Shown: positions 16,347 through 24,798, counted from the stretch's first letter. The stretch is DNA of 44,037 nucleotides from Mesorhizobium sp. M7A.F.Ca.US.006.01.1.1 (GCF_003997935.1 NZ_RZQL01000022.1:1-44037), one strand, 5' to 3'. Notes: generated by a model not told the origin, from the letters alone. Numbers and translations are program-made.

Positions 16347-17137
16347 TATTTCTCTCCGCCGAATTTGAAGAACCGCGCCGTGAGCAGCATCAGCGCCATC
16401 GACACGACAATGATGATCGTCGAGACCGCATTGATCTCGGGCGTGAACCCTTTGCGGATCGCGGCATAGATTTCGACCGGTAGCGTCGTCTGCCCAGGCG
16501 TCGCCAGGAAATAGGACACCACGAACTGGTCGAACGACACGGCAAACGCAAACAGCCCTCCGGCAATGACGCCTGGCATGATCCAGGGCAGCGTGACGCG
16601 CCTCGTCACCTGCCACTGGTTGGCGCCGAGCGAGCGCGCCGCCTCTTCCAGCTCCGGCGCGAAGGTCTGCAGCCGGGCCGAGACGACGACGATGACATAG
16701 GGCAGCGCCAGTGCGACATGGCCGAGCAGGATCGCATGCAGCCCGCGACCGATGCCGACGCCGAAGAAGAAAATCAGCATCGCCGTGCCGGTGATCAGCC
16801 ACGGAATGGCGATCGGCGGAAACAGCAGCGCCTGCAGGAATTTCTTGCCGCGAAACTCGTAGCGATAGAGCGCCAGCGATGCCGCCGAGCCGAGCACGAC
16901 GCAGATGATCGTGGTGATGACCGCGATCTCGACGCTGTTCCAGGTGGCTGCGATCAGCTGGTCGTTCTGCCACAGCGAAGCGTACCATTCGGTCGTCCAT
17001 TCGAACGGCAATTGGTAGAAGGGCGAGACGTTGAACGACATCAGCGCCATGATGATGATCGGCAGATAGAGAAAAGCGAGCAGCATAAAGATGTAGAGGC
17101 GGCCGAGCCATTCGAGGATGCGGGTCGTGGCCATCAT
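16346..17137 (-). CDS. Polyamine/opine-type ABC permease (PotC-like)
   Basis: Inner-membrane permease of 263 residues with six predicted helices. Opening residues RLYIFMLLAFLYLPIIIMAL and the following MSFN and WYASLW segments are PotC hallmarks; the EAA loop is EEAARSLGANQWQVTRRVTLP. Its ATG overlaps the stop of the first permease (ATGA at 17134-17137). It pairs with PotB-like 17134-17997 to form the channel. Confidence 0.9.
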   Translation of the reverse strand: MMATTRILEWLGRLYIFMLLAFLYLPIIIMALMSFNVSPFYQLPFEWTTEWYASLWQNDQLIAATWNSVEIAVITTIICVVLGSAASLALYRYEFRGKKFLQALLFPPIAIPWLITGTAMLIFFFGVGIGRGLHAILLGHVALALPYVIVVVSARLQTFAPELEEAARSLGANQWQVTRRVTLPWIMPGVIAGGLFAFAVSFDQFVVSYFLATPGQTTLPVEIYAAIRKGFTPEINAVSTIIIVVSMALMLLTARFFKFGGEK

Positions 17138-17997
17138 GCAGCCCTCCGCAGCACCGGCGAGGCAACCGCCAGGATGACCAGCACCACGGCCAGCAGGATG
17201 AAGGAGAGTGCCGCACCGAGCGGCCAGTTGAACACGGCGACGAACTGGTCCTCGATGACCGTGCCGTAAAAAGTGCCGGTGCGGCCGCCAAGGATGCGCG
17301 GCTCCATGAACGAGCCGACGACCGGCACGAAGATCAGTGCCGCACCCGCGACCAATCCGGGCATCGACAGGGGGATGATCACCCGCTTGAGCACCTGCAA
17401 CCGCGAGGCGCCGAGCGAGCGCCCTGCCTCGATCAGCGAGTCATCGATCGCCTGTAGCGTGAGATAACAGGTCAGCACCATGTAGGGCACGTAGGAGTGC
17501 ACCAGCCCGATGATGACGGCTGGATAGGAATACATCAGGTCGATGTTGATCTTGAACGGCAGCACGGCGTTGAGCGCGGTGTCGAGGATGCCGCCTTCGC
17601 GCAGCACCATCGCCCAGGAGAAGATGCGCACCAGCCCGTTCGACCAGAACGGCAGGATAACGAGCAGGAAGATCGCCTCGCGGCTGCGCCCCTTCAGCAC
17701 CTTGGCGAGCACGTAGGCGGCGGGATAGCCGATGACGACGCACCACAACGTCACTTCGAGGCCAAGGCGCAGCGAGGCCAGCAGCAGCGTCAGATAGAGG
17801 CTTTGCGAAAAGAAGGCGGCATAGTTGCCCAGCGTGAATGCCCACGGCTTTCCAGACAGCGGCAGCTCGGTCATGAACGAGAAAAAGACCATGGCCGACA
17901 GCGGCAGGAAGATCGCCACCGTCAGCCAGAGATAGGCTGGCGCCAGCAGCGGCAATGCCAATCTCAGCCCGCTTCGCGACGCTGTCGCAGCTGCCAT
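17134..17997 (-). CDS. Polyamine/opine-type ABC permease (PotB-like)
   Basis: Inner-membrane permease of 287 residues. The N-terminal helix (LLAPAYLWLTVAIFLPLSAM) and the WSNGLVRIFSWAMVLREGGI segment are typical of PotB/PotH permeases; the EAA loop reads EAGRSLGASRLQVLKRVIIP. It lies 66 bases after the binding-protein gene, with a stem-loop between. The spermidine/putrescine annotation is a family label; opines, betaines and other charged ligands use the same family. Confidence 0.9.
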   Translation of the reverse strand: MAAATASRSGLRLALPLLAPAYLWLTVAIFLPLSAMVFFSFMTELPLSGKPWAFTLGNYAAFFSQSLYLTLLLASLRLGLEVTLWCVVIGYPAAYVLAKVLKGRSREAIFLLVILPFWSNGLVRIFSWAMVLREGGILDTALNAVLPFKINIDLMYSYPAVIIGLVHSYVPYMVLTCYLTLQAIDDSLIEAGRSLGASRLQVLKRVIIPLSMPGLVAGAALIFVPVVGSFMEPRILGGRTGTFYGTVIEDQFVAVFNWPLGAALSFILLAVVLVILAVASPVLRRAA

Positions 17998-18025
17998 GAT
18001 ATCCTCCTCCCAGGATTGGAAGGAC

Positions 18026-18048
18026 CAGCCGGCGCGAACCGCCGGCTG
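18026..18048. promoter_or_regulatory. Intercistronic hairpin between PotD-like and PotB-like genes
   Basis: A 9-bp perfect stem (CAGCCGGCG at 18026-18034 with its complement at 18040-18048, 5-base loop) sits between the binding-protein stop and the first permease start. It lacks a T-run. Its likely role is to keep binding-protein mRNA in excess over permease mRNA. Confidence 0.5.
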
Positions 18049-18063
18049 ATCCGGGTGTCGGCT

Positions 18064-19125
18064 TTACTTCACGTCGACCTTCAACTGCTGCCACAGCGCC
18101 AGATAGGCTTCGCGCTGGGCATCGGTGATCGGCGCCTGGAACTGGATGCGCTTGGCCACTTCGGGGTCGCCCATGACCTTGCGGTTGAAGGCATCCTCAG
18201 GCAGCGCTTCCACGGCCTTGGTGTTGGCGGAGACGGGAGCACCGACCTTGGTGACCCATTCGACGTAGAATTTAGGGTCGATCATATAGTTGATGAAGGC
18301 CTCGGCGCCGGCGACGTTCTTGGCGCCGACCGGAATGGAAAACGCGTCGAGCCAGGCGACGGCGCCCTCCTGCGGCACGACCAGCGAGATCGGCAGCTTG
18401 AAATGCGTCTTTGCGCGATCGGCCGAGCCGCTCCAATAGGTGCCGATATCGATCTGGTTGGAGGCGACCATCTGGTTCCAGTCGTTCTCCGAGCTCCAGA
18501 AGGTCTTGATCTGCGGCATCAGCGAAGTGAGCTTCGCCTTGACCGCATCCATATCCTTGATGTCGTTGATGTTCTGGCCGGTGGCGATAGCCCCGAACTG
18601 GACCGCTTCGACGGCATCGTCGCGAATGACGACGCGGCCCTTGTGGGCTGCATCCCACATCTCGGCAATGCTCGTCGGCGGCTTGTCGAAGGATTTGTCG
18701 TTAATGGCGAGCGCCGTCAGGCCCCACACCCACGGCACGCCATAGACCTTGCCGTCATGAACGAGCATCGGCGATCCCGCCTTGTCCTTGCTGATATCGG
18801 CGTAGTTCGGCAACTTGGAGACGTCGATCGGCTGGATCAGCTTTCCGTCCATCGCCTGGTCGTTGAAGGCGGCATTGATCATGACCACGTCGTAGAGGCC
18901 GGGATTGGTCCGGATCTTGGTCAGCATTTCCTGTTCGGAATTGAAGAAGTCGTTGACGACCTTGTTGCCGGTCGCTTTTTCGAAAGCCTCCACGGCCCAC
19001 GGTTCGTCGGCGCCGTATCCCTTCCAGTTGAGCACATGCACTTCGTCAGCCTTGGCAGCGAACGCGAGTGCGGAGGTAAAGACGGCGGTCGCCGTCAGCA
19101 GAGCAGTCAAGTCAGGCATGCGCAT
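18064..19125 (-). CDS. Polyamine/opine-type periplasmic binding protein (PotD/PotF-like)
   Basis: Periplasmic binding protein of 353 residues. A signal peptide (about 1-26, ending AAKA) precedes DEVHVLNWKGYGADEPW, the usual mature start of PotD/F proteins. Other marks are NSEQEMLTKIRTNPGLYDVVM, YGVPWVWGLTALA and the WLDAFSIPVGAKN segment. Acidic and aromatic pocket residues of spermidine binders cannot be confirmed by eye. It follows the PfkB kinase gene by 41 bases and precedes the two permeases, so it defines the substrate of the whole nine-gene operon. Confidence 0.88.
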   Translation of the reverse strand: MRMPDLTALLTATAVFTSALAFAAKADEVHVLNWKGYGADEPWAVEAFEKATGNKVVNDFFNSEQEMLTKIRTNPGLYDVVMINAAFNDQAMDGKLIQPIDVSKLPNYADISKDKAGSPMLVHDGKVYGVPWVWGLTALAINDKSFDKPPTSIAEMWDAAHKGRVVIRDDAVEAVQFGAIATGQNINDIKDMDAVKAKLTSLMPQIKTFWSSENDWNQMVASNQIDIGTYWSGSADRAKTHFKLPISLVVPQEGAVAWLDAFSIPVGAKNVAGAEAFINYMIDPKFYVEWVTKVGAPVSANTKAVEALPEDAFNRKVMGDPEVAKRIQFQAPITDAQREAYLALWQQLKVDVK

Positions 19126-19166
19126 GGTTGGTTCCTCTCTGTGGATTTGCCCGGTTCCCGGGCTTG

Positions 19167-20153
19167 TCAGGCTTTCCAGCTGTTATGCTTGGCCTTCTGT
19201 GTCCGGCCTGCGCCCAACGGGTCGGCGGCATGGCTCAGGAATGTTTGGATTTCGTGATCGCTCGGCGCCGACGAGCCGCCATGGCGGGTGACCGAAATGG
19301 CCGCCGCCGCATTGGCATAGCGCGCTGCCTCGAAGGGCGGCGTGCCACGCGACAGCGCGCTGACGAAAGCGCCGATATGGGCGTCGCCGGCGCCATTGGT
19401 GTCGACGGCGTTGACCTTGAAGCCGGCAATGGTCCGCGCTGACCCGTTGGCCAACCTGATATGGCAACCCTTTGGCCCAGAACGGATGACCACGCCGGCA
19501 CCCTGCGGGCAATGGTCGGCCAGAAGTCGCGCCGCGAGGTCCTCGACATCGCCCGGGCCGGCAATCTCGACCGCCTCCGTCGTGTTGCAGCTCAGCCATG
19601 TGGTGCGGGCAAGCACCCGCGACAGGATCGGGCGCGGAATGTCCGAGATGACCGGCGTCGGGTCGAAGACAAAGGGAATATCTGCCGGCAGTGCCTCGAT
19701 CCAGTCGGTGAGCGCATCGCGGCTCTTGGGATAGCTCAGCGTGTAGCCGGAGGTGAACACCCAGTCTCCCGGCGCCACCGCGACCGGTGCCATCATGTCG
19801 AGGCTGAGGACGCTTTCCGCACCGGGCCACGAGACGAAGGTGCGTTCGGCGTCGCTCGAGATCATGGCGACGCAGTTGCCGCTGTCCATCAGTGGCGATG
19901 GCGGCGTCAGCGTCGCGATGCCCTCGGCGGCGAAAGCGGCACGCAGGAAATCGCCATTGGGTCCGCTACCGAGCTGGCCGCCGAACACCACCTGCATGCC
20001 GGTGCGGCTGGCGGCCGCCATCATGTTGAAGCCACCGCCGGCGACCTGGGCAAAGCTCGATGCCGTCTTTTCCATGCCGGGCGCCGGCAAGGCGTCGATG
20101 CGGTAGACATAGTCGACCACGGCACTGCCGACATGGACGAGACGGCCGCTCAT
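19167..20153 (-). CDS. PfkB-family sugar/nucleoside kinase (YegV-like)
   Basis: Ribokinase-fold kinase of 328 residues. It opens with the PfkB strand LVHVGSAVVDYVYRIDALP, has the di-glycine substrate motif (AGGGFN, residues 38-43), and the ATP/catalytic motif NAVDTNGAGDAHIGAFV with catalytic D257. It should phosphorylate a sugar or riboside. The ATG at 20153 overlaps the stop of the ADP-ribosylglycohydrolase gene (ATGA). The order GntR, glycohydrolase, PfkB matches E. coli yegW, yegU, yegV, whose role is also unsolved. The phosphate acceptor may be the sugar freed by the glycohydrolase; that is inference. Confidence 0.87.
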   Translation of the reverse strand: MSGRLVHVGSAVVDYVYRIDALPAPGMEKTASSFAQVAGGGFNMMAAASRTGMQVVFGGQLGSGPNGDFLRAAFAAEGIATLTPPSPLMDSGNCVAMISSDAERTFVSWPGAESVLSLDMMAPVAVAPGDWVFTSGYTLSYPKSRDALTDWIEALPADIPFVFDPTPVISDIPRPILSRVLARTTWLSCNTTEAVEIAGPGDVEDLAARLLADHCPQGAGVVIRSGPKGCHIRLANGSARTIAGFKVNAVDTNGAGDAHIGAFVSALSRGTPPFEAARYANAAAAISVTRHGGSSAPSDHEIQTFLSHAADPLGAGRTQKAKHNSWKA

Positions 20154-21190
20154 TCCGCCGCGTCCTTGCCGGAACCGGTTTTCGCCACCCTTGCCGCCAC
20201 GAGGTCGGCGGCGAGCGCGCGAACCTCTGACATGTCGAGGCCGACAAGCCGGGCGATATGCTGTTGCGGCAATCGGGAAAAACCGCTGCAGGCGCCGGCC
20301 ATGCCGGCGGCGATGGCACCGATCGTATCGGTGTCGCCGCCAAGATTGGCGCTGATGACGGCTGCTTGCCATGGGTCGCCACACGCGATTTCCAGCACGG
20401 CGAAGGCCGCCGGAACGGATTCCTGGCTGGCGACGCCGGTGCCGACCAGATCGGTGATCAGCCGGATCGCATCCCTCATCGCCTTGCCGCGCACGATATC
20501 CTGTGCCCAGACGATACGCGCGGCGATGTCGCCGCCGGTGACCCAATGACCAAGCGTCGCCCCTCGCCTCGCCGCCGCGACCGCACTGGCCGAAGCATCG
20601 CGCCAGCCGCCGCCGGCGACGCCGCGGCTGACGGCAGCGGCAACGGCAGCGGCGGAAGCGATGGCGATCGAGGTGTTGTGCGTCGCCCGGCAGGTCTCGG
20701 CCACCTTGGCGACGAATGCCTCCAATGGTTCGAGCGGCATCATGATACCGACAGGCGCGATGCGCATGGCCGCGCCATTGGTGTCGCCGCTGCGTCCCGC
20801 TTCCTCGGCCGGCACGCCATTGTTGATGGCATCGATGGCGCGCTTGGTCGACGGCCCCAGCAGATCATAGCTGCCGCGCGCCTTGACCTCGCGCTCCCAG
20901 TCGAGCAGCGCATTGACCCAGCGCGCGTGGTCGAAACGGTCGCCGGATTCGACCAGGATGCGGCCGAGCAGAAGCGCCTGCTCGGTATCGTCGGTGATGG
21001 TTCCGGCAGCCAGTCCCTTCGACACCGGATGATCGGCGAAAGGCGCGAGGAAATCCTCGACATGGCCGTAGAGTTCGGCAATCCGAACCGGCGACAAAAG
21101 CTGCGTCGGCATGCCGAGCGCATCTCCCAGCGCTCCGCCGACAAGCGCCCCCATGGCGCGATCAATGGTCTTGCTGGTTGCATCCGACAT
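20150..21190 (-). CDS. ADP-ribosylglycohydrolase-family protein (YegU-like)
   Basis: Cytoplasmic hydrolase of 346 residues in the ARH/DraG family. All main motifs are present: GGALGDALG (18-26), the metal-binding TDDTE (66-70), NGAAMRIAPVG (138-148), HNTSIAIASA (171-180) and GGDTDTIGAIAAGMAGA (284-300). These residues hold two Mg ions and cut an N- or O-ribosyl bond in DraG and ARH enzymes. In this operon, next to a kinase and an importer, a small ribosylated or glycosylated metabolite is a likelier substrate than an ADP-ribosylated protein. It starts 3 bases after the GntR stop. Confidence 0.88.
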   Translation of the reverse strand: MSDATSKTIDRAMGALVGGALGDALGMPTQLLSPVRIAELYGHVEDFLAPFADHPVSKGLAAGTITDDTEQALLLGRILVESGDRFDHARWVNALLDWEREVKARGSYDLLGPSTKRAIDAINNGVPAEEAGRSGDTNGAAMRIAPVGIMMPLEPLEAFVAKVAETCRATHNTSIAIASAAAVAAAVSRGVAGGGWRDASASAVAAARRGATLGHWVTGGDIAARIVWAQDIVRGKAMRDAIRLITDLVGTGVASQESVPAAFAVLEIACGDPWQAAVISANLGGDTDTIGAIAAGMAGACSGFSRLPQQHIARLVGLDMSEVRALAADLVAARVAKTGSGKDAAE

Positions 21191-21193
21191 CGC

Positions 21194-21919
21194 TCAGAAC
21201 CTCATATGCAGCGCGAAATGCGCCGGGTTGAGCAGGCTGGTGACATACTCGATCGGCCGGTCGTCGGCCGCACGCGTCAGCCGGCGGCCGCGCAGGAATG
21301 GCGTGCCTTGCGGGCAACCGAGGATGGCCGCATCCTCGGCATTGAGCATCTCGATCTCGACCCATTCCTCGCCATGGTCGGGAATGAGGCCGGCGGCGCG
21401 CAGCGTCTGGTGCAGCGAGCCCTCGCGCAATCCGCGCAACGGCACGTCCTCAAGTTCGGGTGACAATGGCAGCCGGCTGCGCTCGATGGAGATCGCATGG
21501 CCGTCGCTGGCGTTGGTGCGCACCCGGTCAACGGCGATGAAGAACGGGCTTTCGATACCGAGCAGCACAGCCAGATCGGGGTCTTCGATGACCTCCAGCC
21601 GCAGCGTCCGCGTCTCGGCATTGGCGCCGGCGTCGGCCAGCGCGCGCGACCAGCCGATCGCATCGTCGACCGGCTTGCCGTCGAAGGTGACGAACGAGCC
21701 GACGCCGACCCTGGTCGTGATCAGCCCGCGGCTGGACAGTTCCTCGAGGCCCTTGCGGACCGTATTGCGGCTCACGGAAAAGCGCTGGACGAGTTCGTTC
21801 TCGCTTTGAAGGCGGTCGCCGAAACCGAGAACGCCGGAGCGGATCTCATGTTCGAGGACGGTGGCGATCTGCTCGGGCTTGCCCGTGCCGGGAGACAGTT
21901 GAACCGCGCGCCGCTTCAT
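21194..21919 (-). CDS. GntR-family (HutC/UTRA) transcriptional regulator, YegW-like
   Basis: DNA-binding regulator of 241 residues. A winged helix-turn-helix (about 14-80, with LQSENELVQRFSVSRNTVRK and GLITTRVGVGSFV) is followed by a UTRA effector domain (about 95-235, with ISIERSRLPLSPE and the conserved end RRLTRAADDRPIEYVTS). ATG 21919 is chosen over TTG 21934 because it has ACAGG 6 bases upstream. As the first gene of the nine-gene operon it probably binds the operator-like repeats at 21929-21958 and senses a pathway intermediate, often a phosphorylated sugar in this family. Confidence 0.9.
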   Translation of the reverse strand: MKRRAVQLSPGTGKPEQIATVLEHEIRSGVLGFGDRLQSENELVQRFSVSRNTVRKGLEELSSRGLITTRVGVGSFVTFDGKPVDDAIGWSRALADAGANAETRTLRLEVIEDPDLAVLLGIESPFFIAVDRVRTNASDGHAISIERSRLPLSPELEDVPLRGLREGSLHQTLRAAGLIPDHGEEWVEIEMLNAEDAAILGCPQGTPFLRGRRLTRAADDRPIEYVTSLLNPAHFALHMRF

Positions 21920-21928
21920 ATAGTACCT

Positions 21929-21958
21929 GTTCAATGAACCTGTATAATCCTGTTCAAT
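21929..21958. promoter_or_regulatory. Candidate GntR operator upstream of the nine-gene operon
   Basis: GTTCAATGAAC (21929-21939) is a perfect palindrome around a central A, and CCTGTTCAAT occurs twice as a direct repeat (21926-21935 and 21949-21958, 23 bp apart). The sites lie just before the regulator's start codon, as expected for autorepression. Confidence 0.45.
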
Positions 21959-22129
21959 ATAGAGACCGGGATGCTATGTCAACGGATGCTGAAGACTGCC
22001 CAAAAGGCAGCGAAATGTGCGGAATAATCGTGCAGGGCGTGCCGAGAGGCAGGTCAATAGCCCCCGAAATCGCCAAAAAGAGGCACACATCATGGAGCCA
22101 GATCCTGATTCAATTTCACCGGGGGCAGG

Positions 22130-22399
22130 CTACGGGATCGACACCTCACGCGGCTCAACGAGGATGTCCGCCTCGATAGCGGCGTTGATGAACGCCGCCC
22201 TTGCGGCCGAGACTTCTTTCTTTCCCTCGAGCACGGCCAGACAGGCCTTGCGGGCAACCATATGCTTTTGCCCGGTCGCAACCGGCCAGCGGTTCAGCAG
22301 GATGTCGGCAGCCTGGGCGACCCGCTCCACGTTGAAGATCGAGTTTCGCGATCGGCCGAGCGCAATCCTGACCGGCTCATCGAAACGCTGATCTTGCAC
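22130..22399 (-). CDS. DUF982 domain-containing small protein
   Basis: Small cytoplasmic protein of 89 residues. The DUF982 pattern is visible: RFDEPVRIALG, then RVAQAADILLNRWP, HMVARKACLAVLEGKK and ARAAFINAAIEADI. The family is common in rhizobia, usually in many copies, and its function is unknown. GTG 22399 is chosen because GGGGAG lies 7 bases upstream; an ATG at 22423 in the same frame adds eight residues and is the alternative. Confidence 0.75.
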   Translation of the reverse strand: MQDQRFDEPVRIALGRSRNSIFNVERVAQAADILLNRWPVATGQKHMVARKACLAVLEGKKEVSAARAAFINAAIEADILVEPREVSIP

Positions 22400-22483
22400 G
22401 ATGCCACTCCCCAAAGTCGGCATTCATCGATTCGCGGCCTTCAACCCCGAGCAATGTGATAGGTTCCGCGCCAAAGGTGCAAG

Positions 22484-22741
22484 ATGTCCGATTCCAGTGG
22501 CCAGAAAAATCCCAGGCTGATCGTCGTGGTCGCGTTCGATCGCGGTGAGGATGGCGAGCTGTTCCCAGCCTTTGGACCCGCCGACCAGCAGAGCGAAGAC
22601 CGCGCCATACGCACCGCCAGGGCTCTGGCGGCAAAGCATGCCGGCGTCATCGCCTGGAGCCGCGAGGCCGATCCGACGCTAGGCGAGTATGGCCCGCCGA
22701 ACACGCTCTTCGTCAGCGGCGACGTACCTGACATGGAATGA
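22484..22741 (+). CDS. Small conserved-type hypothetical protein
   Basis: A protein of 85 residues with no recognised domain. The core reads LIVVVAFDRGEDGELFPAFG, then RAIRTARALAAKHAGVIAWSRE and YGPPNTLFVSGDVPDME, a compact alpha/beta pattern without a signal peptide or membrane helix. AAAGGTG lies 5 bases before the ATG. It is divergent from the DUF982 gene. Coding character (codon bias, acidic composition) is convincing; function is unknown. Confidence 0.65.
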   Translation: MSDSSGQKNPRLIVVVAFDRGEDGELFPAFGPADQQSEDRAIRTARALAAKHAGVIAWSREADPTLGEYGPPNTLFVSGDVPDME

Positions 22742-22988
22742 TCGGTTGGCGCCGGGTCACATGATAATTTCTGCAAGATGACCAAGCAGCTCGGCGGCGC
22801 GAACTGACGCAGCACGATTTGAGCGCATGCTCGAATAGAACAGCCGGATGAAGGCGGGCCAGACACTCGCCTTTTTTAGCGCGACGTGAGACATCACATC
22901 GTCGAGCCCGCGAATTCAATTCGCGACAACACCTGGACAAGGGTATAGTGTCGATGGCTGGAGAGGCAAAACGCCGCTCGTCCGGCTT

Positions 22989-24065
22989 GTGCCCATGTTT
23001 CAACCCATCGTGAATATCGAAGACGCGCAGACGCTGGCGCAGGCGATCGTTAATACGATCACCGAGCCGTTTCTGGTCCTCGACGAGCAGTTTCGCGTGC
23101 TGGCGGCCAGCCGCTCCTTCTACAACACATTCGAAGTCGACCCGCAGCAGACCCAAGGCTCGCTGCTTTACGCGCTCGGCGACGGTCAGTGGGATATTCC
23201 GGCACTTCGCCTGCTGCTGGAGACGATCATTCCCGAGAAGACCGCCATGGACGATTTCGAGGTCGAACATGATTTCCCGCGGATCGGCCGTCGCACCATG
23301 CTGCTCAATGCCCGCAAGGTGCTTTACGACCACAGTTCGGCCATCACCATCCTTCTCGCCTTCAATGACATAACGGCCCGTCGTATCATCGAGCGGGAGA
23401 AGGAAGAACTGCTCGGTCGCACCGAAGACCTGCTTCGGCAGAAAGACGTCCTGCTGCGCGAGATGGAGCATCGGGTTGCCAACAGCCTGCAGATCATTGC
23501 CTCGATCCTGTTGCTGAAGGCACGCTCGGTGACGTCGGAAGAGACGCGCCAGCATCTCAAGGACGCCCATCAGCGCGTTCTGTCCGTAGCCGAGGTGCAA
23601 CGCCATCTCCACACCTCCGCCGGCGTCGACGAGATCGATGTCGGCTCTTACCTACCCAAATTGTGCAGCAGCCTCGCCTCGTCGATGGTCGGCGAAGCCC
23701 AGCCGATCACGGTCACCGTAATGGCCGAAGGCGGCAGGATGGATTCGCAAAGGGCCGTCAGTCTCGGCCTGATCGTCACCGAACTCGTGCTCAACGCCAT
23801 CAAATATGCCTTCCCCAAGGAGAGAGCCGGCGCTCGCATCCAGGTGAGCTACGAGACCGCGGGCAGCGACTGGAAACTGACGGTTTCGGACAATGGCGTC
23901 GGCAAAATCGCCAACGACGTACCAGCTACCGGACTTGGAACAGCCATCGTGGAAGCGTTGGTGAAACAGCTGGAGGCCAAGGTGGAAGTTATCAGCGACA
24001 CTGACGGCACCAGCGTGTCGGTAACCCGGGCGACGTTCACCTCACGCGTGCCGCGGGCGGCGTAA
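22989..24065 (+). CDS. Orphan sensor histidine kinase, PAS plus HisKA_2 type
   Basis: Cytoplasmic sensor kinase of 358 residues. A PAS-like sensor domain covers about 14-130 (FLVLDEQFRVLAASRSFYNTF at its start), a coiled linker follows (REKEELLGRTEDLLRQKDVLL), and the HisKA_2 dimerisation box EMEHRVANSLQIIASILLLK holds phospho-acceptor H161. The ATPase domain has the N-box ELVLNAIKYAFP and G-box DNGVGK and GLGTAIVEALV. No membrane segment and no response regulator are seen nearby. This kinase type often feeds the PhyR/NepR general stress pathway in alphaproteobacteria, which is only an inference here. The start may be GTG 22989 or ATG 22995; neither has a good ribosome site. Confidence 0.85.
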   Translation: MPMFQPIVNIEDAQTLAQAIVNTITEPFLVLDEQFRVLAASRSFYNTFEVDPQQTQGSLLYALGDGQWDIPALRLLLETIIPEKTAMDDFEVEHDFPRIGRRTMLLNARKVLYDHSSAITILLAFNDITARRIIEREKEELLGRTEDLLRQKDVLLREMEHRVANSLQIIASILLLKARSVTSEETRQHLKDAHQRVLSVAEVQRHLHTSAGVDEIDVGSYLPKLCSSLASSMVGEAQPITVTVMAEGGRMDSQRAVSLGLIVTELVLNAIKYAFPKERAGARIQVSYETAGSDWKLTVSDNGVGKIANDVPATGLGTAIVEALVKQLEAKVEVISDTDGTSVSVTRATFTSRVPRAA

Positions 24066-24079
24066 AACCACTACCACGA

Positions 24080-24565
24080 TTACCACGATGCCTGCCTTCC
24101 GGATATCGCTTCGATCCTGATCCGATAGAAGAGATGGCTGCCCGAAATTGTCGCGGCATCGCCTGGTTTCCGGGCGCCCGGCTCCCACCAGTTCGCGTGC
24201 ATTGCCAGAAGCGACCAAGCAAATTTGCGATCACTGTCGACGGGAGCAGTCATTCTTTCGACGCCGGCGATGCTGCCGTCCAGGTCCGGTCCTTTGGGCA
24301 ATTCCTCGAAATGGCCGTCAACGACGACGCTCCTCCAGCCATTCATGCCACCAACGTCATCCACCTGAAGACAGACGTGGGGATTGGCTTGCATCCACTC
24401 GACCTTCTTGCCAGGAAGCGAAAACCCGAAGATGGAGTCGTCGCCGAAGGCGAAATGGATCGGCACCACATAGGGCCTGTGCTCGCGCACGCAGGCCAGG
24501 CGGCCAAGGCGTTGCGTCTTCAACAGGGCTACGCAGTCCAGCCGCGTCATCTCCTTGACGTTCAT
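24080..24565 (-). CDS. Pyridoxamine 5'-phosphate oxidase-family flavin-binding protein
   Basis: Split-barrel protein of 161 residues. The family pattern is LLKTQRLGRLACVREHRPYVVPIHFAF, then IFGFSLPGKKVEWMQANPHVCLQVDD and WRSVVVDGHFEEL, seen in FMN-binding PPOX-like proteins. The reaction is not known; related proteins bind flavin or F420 and reduce small substrates, and some lie in nitroimidazole-resistance or stress regulons. It converges on the histidine kinase gene, 14 bases away. AGGACCGG lies just before the ATG. Confidence 0.82.
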   Translation of the reverse strand: MNVKEMTRLDCVALLKTQRLGRLACVREHRPYVVPIHFAFGDDSIFGFSLPGKKVEWMQANPHVCLQVDDVGGMNGWRSVVVDGHFEELPKGPDLDGSIAGVERMTAPVDSDRKFAWSLLAMHANWWEPGARKPGDAATISGSHLFYRIRIEAISGRQASW

Positions 24566-24632
24566 TCCGGTCCTTCTTTCTGTTCACCCAGCGCGGCCGA
24601 TGCGGCCGATGACCTCCGCTTCCGCGACCCAA

Positions 24633-24740
24633 TCAGCGCATCGATTCCCTGGATGGCCTCAACATGACCGTGAGCCGCCGCCGCAAGACGTGAAGATCAT
24701 CGCGAATTCCACAGAGGATTGTCCGGAGCGTCAGGGGCAT
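24633..24740 (-). CDS. Possible small basic protein (doubtful)
   Basis: A 35-codon frame starting MPLTLRTILCGIRDD with GGAAGG upstream; arginine-rich, no known domain. It sits between the terminator at 24799 and the PPOX gene. There is no independent support, and the rest of 24566-24973 shows no other convincing gene. Confidence 0.2.
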   Translation of the reverse strand: MPLTLRTILCGIRDDLHVLRRRLTVMLRPSRESMR

Positions 24741-24798
24741 TGGCAGCCTTCCACAACTCAACGGTGTCGACGCAAGCCGGTTCCGCTCGCCAGCAAGC

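Noticed and set aside
15282..17291. Apparent 669-codon ATPase fusion
   Set aside because: The upstream part is a shadow of the PotC-like permease; the ATPase begins at 16346.
17497..19257. 586-codon plus-strand frame over the PotB- and PotD-like genes
   Set aside because: Arg/Asp/Gln-rich antisense shadow of two certain transporter genes.
20258..21463. 401-codon plus-strand frame opposite the ADP-ribosylglycohydrolase gene
   Set aside because: All ARH motifs lie on the minus strand; the plus frame has no recognisable pattern.
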